From JAGCJX01 sp045638645 (lineage in GTDB: Bacteria > Bacteroidota > Bacteroidia > Bacteroidales > UBA932), in assembly GCA_045638645.1 (NCBI GenBank), contig JAZUBU010000008.1:1-10514 (forward strand): a stretch of DNA of 10,514 nt, read 5' to 3'. Made by a program: the position numbers and the translations under genes. This document shows, piece after piece, positions 5,470-10,514 of the stretch. The first letter of the stretch is position 1, and every line of letters starts with the position of its first letter. The notes under the pieces were generated by a model. That model was not told where the DNA came from. It saw only the letters and a program-made list of their open reading frames with translations, and did not search any database.

Positions 5470-6772
5470 ATGGGTGGTCCAGGAATCCTTTGTGTAGGGT
5501 AAAATCAAACCGCAATCCGCCATGGGGTCTGTTTGTGACGGTAATGCTACCTCCGTGGAATTGAACGGCGTGTTTGACAATGGCCAGGCCGAGACCGGTG
5601 CCTCCTTTATGACGGGAGCGACCTTTGTCTACCCGATAGAATCGTTCAAAGAGGCGGGAGAGGTGTTTCGGATCCACCCCTTTGCCATCGTCCTCAAAAC
5701 GGATGGAACAAGCCTTTTCGTTGTTTTCGAGCAACGAGAGATAAATATTCTTGCCTTCGGAATAGGCAATCGCATTCTCGGTCAGGTTACGGAAGATCGA
5801 GCCGATCAAGGAAGGGTTGCCATCGATGATCACCTCATCTCGAAAATCGGTATGGAGCTTCAGGCGTTCCTCTTCGGGCAACATCTCCAACTCCTTCGCT
5901 ACCTCTTCGATGATGTCGTTGATCACAACGTTCTCCTTGCCAATGAAAGCACTGCCTTCTTCCATGCGGGTGATGAGGGATACGTCGTTCAGCAGTCGGC
6001 GAAGACGCTCGTTGTGGGCATAGCATCTCTCGATCAGCTCCTGACGCTTCTCTTCGCGGAGATGAATGCCCGAAAGCAATGTCTCCAGACATACTTGAAT
6101 GGAGGCTACGGGGGTTTTCAGTTCGTGATTGATGTTGTTGGTCAGTTGTCGTTTGAGACGATTTTGCTCCTGCTCAGCATCATAGCGATTAACTCGCTCA
6201 ATATCCAGTCCCAGTTTGCGTGTGGTAAAATAGGCCACTACACTCATGACCAGGGTGATTGAAATCATCACAACCAGGAACGACCAATCCGCTTTCAGCA
6301 GGTCCTGCAAGGTACTTGAATAGGGGATTGCTGTACGGACAACGACCCGATTGCCACGTGTTGCTGAGTAGAAATATTCTCGTCCATCACTCGTGGATTG
6401 CCGGCTGATATGATGCCCGATACCGCGCGCCAATGCTTCGGCTACTTCTGGACGACCTCTGTGGTTATCGAGCGAGTCGATCGGTATGGCATTGTCGTAG
6501 ATCACAGCACCCGTAAGCGTGATAATGGAGATGCGCAACTCGTCAAAGGGCTTGTCGTGCGTAGCAATATAATCCTCAAAGGGTTCACCCTCTTCCACCG
6601 TTGTGAGCAAATGGCGGTTGTACTGCTGTAATTGCGCATTCAAGAACGCTGACTTATACTCTTTTTCCCGAACATATTGGTAGCCGATAAAACACAGCAC
6701 CATGGCCCACGAGCAGGAAACCAGCTGCAAAAAGAGTCGCTTGTGATAGGATTTTTTAGTCTCTGAAGCCAT
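5459..6772 (-). CDS. phoR: PhoR-like sensor histidine kinase
   Basis: The product has 437 residues. Order of parts: a cytoplasmic N-terminus, TM1 (about 13-33), a periplasmic sensor of about 130 residues, TM2 (about 163-183), a short linker, HisKA with NINHELKTP (213-221, phospho-acceptor His216), then an ATPase domain with the N-box RNLTENA (328-334), G1 DDGKG (361-365), F-box LFERFYRVDKG (374-384) and G2 GGTGLGLAIVKH (390-401). All catalytic motifs are intact. There is no clear PAS or full HAMP domain between TM2 and HisKA. The ATG at 6772 is preferred over a TTG at 6778. It overlaps phoB by 17 bp, so the pair is cotranscribed. The PhoR name rests on the pst operon next door; the kinase itself has no family-specific mark. 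Confidence 0.85.
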   Translation of the reverse strand: MASETKKSYHKRLFLQLVSCSWAMVLCFIGYQYVREKEYKSAFLNAQLQQYNRHLLTTVEEGEPFEDYIATHDKPFDELRISIITLTGAVIYDNAIPIDSLDNHRGRPEVAEALARGIGHHISRQSTSDGREYFYSATRGNRVVVRTAIPYSSTLQDLLKADWSFLVVMISITLVMSVVAYFTTRKLGLDIERVNRYDAEQEQNRLKRQLTNNINHELKTPVASIQVCLETLLSGIHLREEKRQELIERCYAHNERLRRLLNDVSLITRMEEGSAFIGKENVVINDIIEEVAKELEMLPEEERLKLHTDFRDEVIIDGNPSLIGSIFRNLTENAIAYSEGKNIYLSLLENNEKACSIRFEDDGKGVDPKHLSRLFERFYRVDKGRSRHKGGTGLGLAIVKHAVQFHGGSITVTNRPHGGLRFDFTLHKGFLDHPSHL

Positions 6773-7454
6773 AGCCAAAACCGGAACGGGTTACAATGTA
6801 CGAGCCGTACGCTCCAATCTTGGAGCGCAGGCGGGTTATGTTCACATCAATGGTGCGGTCAAGAACGACCACTTCTTCGCTCCAGACTCTGTTCAAGATT
6901 TGTTCGCGTGAACAGATCTTTCCTCGGTGTTGAATCAAATAGGCCAGCAGCTCAAACTCTTTCTTTGCCAACTTCACCTCCTGGCCATCTACCGTGCACC
7001 GCTTAAACTCCAAATCAAGACAAAGGCCATCCACCTGCAAACGGTTGGGGTTTTCTGTCAACACTTGGTTTCCTTTATGGCATGCCGTCCGACGGAGAAC
7101 ACTCTTAACCCGTGCGATGACATTACGCACCGTGTAGGGTTTCATAATGTAGTCATCAGCGCCGAGATTGAGCCCCATCACCATATCATCCTCCGTGTCA
7201 CGGGCCGTACAAAAAATGATGGGAATATTCGCCGTGGAAACATCGTTTTTCAACATCTTTGCCATCTTGATTCCACTGATTTCACCCATCATGATATCGA
7301 GTAGAATGAGTGAATACTCTTTTAGATTGTAGCCGAGTGCCTGCTCTGCACTAAATGCCACATCCACATCATATCCCTCATTTTCGAGATTGAGTTTCAA
7401 GACCTCGCATAAGGTCTCCTCGTCATCCACAATCAATATACGCTCTGTTGCCAT
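6756..7454 (-). CDS. phoB: PhoB-like OmpR-family response regulator
   Basis: The product has 232 residues. The receiver domain (residues 4-119) has the acidic pair Asp10/Asp11, phospho-acceptor Asp53 in LLDIMM, Thr83 and Lys105 in MKPY, all as in active receivers. The C-terminal winged-helix domain (about 135-232) shows LAKKEFELLAYLIQHRGKI, then ILNRVW, and the recognition-helix region RTIDVNITRLRSKIG and VTRSGFGYGF. It should bind DNA as a dimer on direct repeats after phosphorylation by PhoR. The gene is divergent from the porin-pst operon with a shared 210-bp region holding the candidate sites. It is a PhoB by context, otherwise a generic OmpR/PhoB regulator. Confidence 0.88.
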   Translation of the reverse strand: MATERILIVDDEETLCEVLKLNLENEGYDVDVAFSAEQALGYNLKEYSLILLDIMMGEISGIKMAKMLKNDVSTANIPIIFCTARDTEDDMVMGLNLGADDYIMKPYTVRNVIARVKSVLRRTACHKGNQVLTENPNRLQVDGLCLDLEFKRCTVDGQEVKLAKKEFELLAYLIQHRGKICSREQILNRVWSEEVVVLDRTIDVNITRLRSKIGAYGSYIVTRSGFGYGFRD

Positions 7455-7499
7455 ATACCTACACTATTAGATTCCAATGCAAAATTGCAACGATTTGGC

Positions 7500-7532
7500 C
7501 AAAGATGTACTACCGAAAACAAGATTTAACAA
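7500..7532 (-). promoter_or_regulatory. weak candidate promoter for phoB
   Basis: Read on the minus strand, TTG (7532-7530), 22 nt, then CATCTTTG (7507-7500) is one mismatch from TAnnTTTG with spacing slightly too long. It overlaps a perfect palindrome TTTGGCCAAA (7494-7503). A departure from consensus would fit an activated promoter. Confidence 0.35.
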
Positions 7533-7580
7533 AAATGTAATAATTCTGCTTTGCCAAGGATTTAACCAAAGCCTAATTTT

Positions 7581-7602
7581 TTTGAAATATTTATGAAATG
7601 TT
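7581..7602 (+). promoter_or_regulatory. candidate PhoB operator: 11-bp direct repeat
   Basis: TTTGAAATATT (7581-7591) is directly followed by TATGAAATGTT (7592-7602), identical at 9 of 11 positions. PhoB in other bacteria binds 11-bp tandem units that take the place of the upstream promoter hexamer. This repeat ends 7 bp before the -7 box at 7610, where no TTG -33 box exists. The neighbours are phoBR and pst, which supports PhoB control. A weaker 11-bp-spaced pair begins at 7550 and 7561 (TTTGCC, TTTAACC). Confidence 0.5.
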
Positions 7603-7609
7603 ATGCCGA

Positions 7610-7617
7610 TACTTTTG
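7610..7617 (+). promoter_or_regulatory. -7 box of the porin-pst operon
   Basis: TACTTTTG matches TAnnTTTG. Transcription should start near 7624, about 40 nt before the porin ATG. No TTG is found 19-21 nt upstream, in keeping with an activator-dependent promoter. Confidence 0.6.
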
Positions 7618-7664
7618 CGACGTAAAAACAAGATACAGACATTCACTTAAAACAGTTTTCAATC

Positions 7665-8648
7665 ATGAGAAAAAAAATGGTAATCTTGGCAGGACTATTC
7701 ACCTGCATGGGTATCGGCGCACAGGCACAGGATGCCGCAACCGTAGGGCCTAAGGGAAAGGCAATTGTTCAAGTCTTCGGAAACTTCCACACTGGATTTG
7801 GCGAGCAGAACAGCGATCGGGGGTTTGAGCTTGACCGCAGCTATTTGGGTTATGAGTACAAACTTAATGACGCTCTGACCATTAAGGGAGTCATGGATAT
7901 CGGGCAGTCCAAGAGTGTGGATGACTACCACCGCATCGCCTACATCAAGAATGCTCTGGTATCGTGGAAGAGGGGCAATTTAACTCTTTGTGGGGGTCTT
8001 ATCCCAACCACACAATTTAATTTTCAGGAGAAGTTTTGGGGATACCGCTACATTCGGAAGTCGTTCCAGGACCAGTACAAATTTGGAAACAGCGCCGACT
8101 TGGGTATCTCGGTGGCCTATCAGTTTGCCGATTGGATATCAGCTGATGCAACCGTCGTCAATGGCGAGGGCTACAAAAAGGTTCAAGTGAACGACGGTCT
8201 TAACTACAGCCTTGGAGTAACATTATCCCCCGTTAAGGGCTTTCAGATTCGCCTCTATGGTGGCTTGAACGAGAGTGGTGTTGAGGGCAAGTCAAATACC
8301 GTGAATCTGGCAGCTTTTGCAGGTTACAAGCACGATATGTTTAGTGTGGGAGCCGAGTACAACCGTATGCTGAATGCTTCCTATGTATTGGGCAACGACC
8401 AATACGGTTATTCGGTATTCGGCTCGGTTAAGGTGGCAAGGTCAGCAGACATCTACGCCCGCTTCGACGACCTGGGGTCCAACCATGATTGGAACATTGC
8501 CAAGGATGAACGTGCTGCAATACTCGGTGCTCAGTTCAAGTTGGGCAAGTACGTAAAAATTTCCCCTAACTTCCGAATAAGTATGCCGAAGGTTGATGGA
8601 GCAAAGAACACGTACGCGGCATTCCTGAACTGCTATTTCGGATTCTAA
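7665..8648 (+). CDS. OprO/OprP-like outer-membrane porin, probably for phosphate
   Basis: The product has 327 residues. It starts with a signal peptide ending at GAQA-Q (after about residue 21). The mature chain is a run of alternating beta strands with frequent aromatic residues, for example LDRSYLGYEYKL near residues 56-67 and FWGYRYIRKSFQDQYKF (124-140). It ends in Phe (NCYFGF), the usual BAM recognition end of outer-membrane barrels. The opening strands and LDRSYLGYEY resemble the phosphate-selective OprO/OprP family, though it is shorter than the 400-residue Pseudomonas proteins. First gene of the operon, 36 bp before pstS, behind the candidate PhoB site, so phosphate or polyphosphate entry under starvation is likely. 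Selectivity is inferred from context. Confidence 0.75.
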   Translation: MRKKMVILAGLFTCMGIGAQAQDAATVGPKGKAIVQVFGNFHTGFGEQNSDRGFELDRSYLGYEYKLNDALTIKGVMDIGQSKSVDDYHRIAYIKNALVSWKRGNLTLCGGLIPTTQFNFQEKFWGYRYIRKSFQDQYKFGNSADLGISVAYQFADWISADATVVNGEGYKKVQVNDGLNYSLGVTLSPVKGFQIRLYGGLNESGVEGKSNTVNLAAFAGYKHDMFSVGAEYNRMLNASYVLGNDQYGYSVFGSVKVARSADIYARFDDLGSNHDWNIAKDERAAILGAQFKLGKYVKISPNFRISMPKVDGAKNTYAAFLNCYFGF

Positions 8649-8684
8649 TAACAATAGGTTGAATTTATTAAAACAGAAGAATTT

Positions 8685-9746
8685 ATGAAAAGGATTTTCA
8701 AGTCAGTAATAGCGTTGTTCGTTGCTATTTCTGCCGTATCTTGTGGCGGTAACGCTGCAAATGGTAGCCGTAAGGCTCAGGAACTTTCGGGGGCGGGTGC
8801 TACATTCCCTCTTCCTTTCTACAATGTGGTGTTTGAGAATTTCTCCCAGATAAATGGTGACGTAGTTGCCTATGGAGGCATCGGCTCGGGGGGTGGCGTC
8901 CGCAACTTGCGTGACAAGATTGTGGATTTCGCGGGGAGCGATGCTTTCCTCTCGGATAAGGAAATGGCCGAGATGGCTCCCGTGATACATATCCCGACGT
9001 GTATGGGGGCCGTGGTGGTTGCCTACCATCTGGAGGGCGTGGACGAATTGAAGCTCTCGGGGGAGGTGATTGCCGACATATTTGCTGGCCATATCAAGAT
9101 GTGGAACGATGAGCGTCTTGCGGTACTCAACCCGGATGTAAAACTTCCTGCAGAAACTATTATCCCGGTGTTCCGTTCGGATGGTTCGGGTACTACCTTC
9201 GTATTTACCGACTATTTGACCAAGGTAAGCCCGATGTGGGCATCCCATTTCGGGGCTGGCAAGTCAGTGAACTTCCCTTCAGGGCTGGCCGCAAAGGGGA
9301 ATCCGGGTGTAGCCGGTGTCATCAAGCAAACCCCGAACTCGATCGGTTATGTGGGCTCGGAGTATGCCTTTGCACAGAAGATACCATTTGCACAAATCCA
9401 GAATGTTAGAGGTGAATTCGTGTTGCCCTCGTCGGCCAGTATCTCTGCAGCGGCTTCGGGTGAAATTCCTGCCGATACCCGTTGCTCGATCACCAACGCT
9501 GATGCGAAGGGGGCTTACCCGATCTCAACATTTACCTGGATGATTCTTTACCAGGAGCAGAACTATTCTGACCGCTCGAAGGAGCAGGCTGTGGCAACCC
9601 TCGACTTGTTGCAGTATATCCTCTCGGATGAGGCACAAAAGATTGCATCGGAAGTACACTATGCTCCGCTTCCAGCAAAGGCAAAAGAATTGAGTATGAA
9701 AAATTTGAAGACCGTGACGTTTGATGGTGCGGCCATTTGGCAATAA
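8685..9746 (+). CDS. pstS: phosphate-binding lipoprotein PstS
   Basis: The product has 353 residues. A type II signal peptide ends in the lipobox SAVSC (Cys20), so it is anchored in a membrane facing the periplasm. The PstS phosphate-binding loops are clear: GAGATFP (36-42), GGIGSGGG (64-71), FAGSDA (82-87) and RSDGSGTT (164-171). Its length suits the PstS family. It captures phosphate for the PstCAB importer. It follows the porin by 36 bp and precedes pstC by 9 bp, all on one strand, so they likely form one transcript. The ATG at 8685 gives an intact lipoprotein signal. Confidence 0.95.
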   Translation: MKRIFKSVIALFVAISAVSCGGNAANGSRKAQELSGAGATFPLPFYNVVFENFSQINGDVVAYGGIGSGGGVRNLRDKIVDFAGSDAFLSDKEMAEMAPVIHIPTCMGAVVVAYHLEGVDELKLSGEVIADIFAGHIKMWNDERLAVLNPDVKLPAETIIPVFRSDGSGTTFVFTDYLTKVSPMWASHFGAGKSVNFPSGLAAKGNPGVAGVIKQTPNSIGYVGSEYAFAQKIPFAQIQNVRGEFVLPSSASISAAASGEIPADTRCSITNADAKGAYPISTFTWMILYQEQNYSDRSKEQAVATLDLLQYILSDEAQKIASEVHYAPLPAKAKELSMKNLKTVTFDGAAIWQ

Positions 9747-9755
9747 CCGGTAGCT

Positions 9756-10514
9756 ATGAACGACAAATTATACAAAATCCTGTTGTTCGCAGCGGCATTG
9801 ATCATGCCGGTCGTGTGCGGGGGCGTAGTCTACGCCCTCGTCACAGACGCGTACGAAGCGTTCGAACATTTCGGATTCTTTCAGTTTCTAACCTCGTCGG
9901 AGTGGAGTTATACCGAGGGTGCCGAGCAGTATGGAGCCTTGCCCTTTATTACGGGCACGCTGATGACGACACTCCTGGCTCTTCTTTTCTGTATTCCCTT
10001 TTCACTCCCGGTTGCACTGTTCGTGGGCGAGTATTTCAAGGGAACAAAGGTAGCCGCCGTGTTGAGCACCGTAACCGACCTGTTGGCGGGTATTCCCTCA
10101 ATCATTTACGGACTGTGGGGCTTCTATACGTTGCGACCCATCATCATGGCTCTCAACATCTCGCCGCAAGGCTCCGGCGTATTGACTGCTTCGTTGGTCT
10201 TGGCAATTATGATTATCCCCTATGCGGCATCCCTCAGTGCGGAGTTCATCAAGATGGTGCCCAATGACCTGAAAGAGGGGGCATACAGCCTGGGAGCCAC
10301 CCGTGCCGAGGTGATTCAGAAGGTTGTCTTCCCCGTCGCAGGTTCGGGCATTTTCTCATCCTATATCCTGGCAATTGGTCGTGCCTTGGGCGAGACAATG
10401 ACCGTAACGATGCTGATTGGCAATACCAACAACATTCCCGATTCCATCACTTCTACCGGCAACTCCATGGCATCCATTATTGCCAATCAGTTTGGTGAAG
10501 CGGATGATTTAAGA
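9756..10514 (+). CDS. pstC: phosphate ABC transporter permease PstC, cut by window end
   Basis: 253 codons are visible from the ATG at 9756 with no stop before the window edge; family length suggests about 30-50 more residues. Hydrophobic segments lie at about 7-28, 65-90, 109-131, 141-160 and 195-222. The inner-membrane permease signature EGAYSLGATRAEVIQKVVFP (174-193) is the EAA loop that contacts the ATPase PstB. The segments AGIPSIIYGLWGF (111-123) and IGRALGETMTVTMLIGN (207-223) are typical of PstC. With PstA it forms the channel that accepts phosphate from PstS. pstA, pstB and possibly phoU are expected just downstream. Confidence 0.95.
   Translation, partial: MNDKLYKILLFAAALIMPVVCGGVVYALVTDAYEAFEHFGFFQFLTSSEWSYTEGAEQYGALPFITGTLMTTLLALLFCIPFSLPVALFVGEYFKGTKVAAVLSTVTDLLAGIPSIIYGLWGFYTLRPIIMALNISPQGSGVLTASLVLAIMIIPYAASLSAEFIKMVPNDLKEGAYSLGATRAEVIQKVVFPVAGSGIFSSYILAIGRALGETMTVTMLIGNTNNIPDSITSTGNSMASIIANQFGEADDLR

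Noticed and set aside
5522..6262. Long plus-strand open frame of 246 codons opposite phoR
   Set aside because: It lies wholly antisense to an intact kinase with all catalytic motifs; the translation shows no family features and its openness follows from phoR codon use.
9737..10267. Plus-strand open frame of 176 codons at the pst end
   Set aside because: It overlaps pstC in another frame and encodes an Arg/Gly/His-rich chain without features; the pstC frame from 9756 gives a clear permease.
1..10514. CRISPR arrays, tRNA or rRNA genes, intact insertion sequences
   Set aside because: No regularly spaced repeats, no cloverleaf or rRNA-like stretches, and no transposase with terminal inverted repeats were seen.

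Overview
The window looks like a chromosomal segment from a Bacteroidales bacterium, most likely Rikenellaceae (Alistipes-like); the family-level call is inference. Direct signs are several promoters matching the Bacteroidetes sigma-ABfr pattern (TTG, about 20 nt, TAnnTTTG), AT-rich untranslated leaders without strong Shine-Dalgarno sequences, and lipoproteins with Bacteroidales-like signals. A non-Cys (His-type) Thi4 is known from Mucinivorans in the Rikenellaceae, which fits.

Region by region. (1) 1-1286: a monocistronic, rather AT-rich gene for a fimbrillin-like surface lipoprotein, ending in a good intrinsic terminator. (2) 1402-2635, minus strand: a three-gene operon with two ATGA stop/start overlaps, encoding a bacterial PH-domain protein, the fluoride channel FluC/CrcB, and a GNAT acetyltransferase that seems to lack its acetyl-CoA pyrophosphate loop. 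A near-consensus promoter lies at 2722-2752. (3) 2942-3120: a 48-residue putative secreted peptide gene with its own promoter. (4) 3138-5415, plus strand: a thiamine operon consisting of promoter, TPP riboswitch, ThiE, a His-type (sulfide-dependent) Thi4 thiazole synthase, and a second divergent ThiE/TenI-like protein. (5) 5459-7454, minus strand: phoB-phoR two-component genes. (6) 7581 to the window end, plus strand and divergent from phoBR: a phosphate-starvation operon with an OprO/P-like porin, pstS and pstC, the last cut by the window edge. An 11-bp direct repeat sits where a -33 box would be and is a strong candidate PhoB site.

How the genes work together. The thi operon should make the thiazole half of thiamine from NAD, glycine and free sulfide (Thi4) and couple it to the pyrimidine phosphate (ThiE), under TPP feedback. 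No thiC, thiD, thiG, thiH or thiS is present in the window. The Pho block should sense phosphate limitation (PhoR), activate transcription (PhoB), admit phosphate through the outer membrane (porin), bind it (PstS) and import it (PstC plus PstA and PstB, presumably just beyond the edge). The points most worth a second look are the His-type Thi4 paired with two ThiE paralogues, the tiny secreted peptide before the riboswitch, the GNAT with an internal deletion, the PH-FluC-GNAT coupling, and the 11-bp repeat before the porin.
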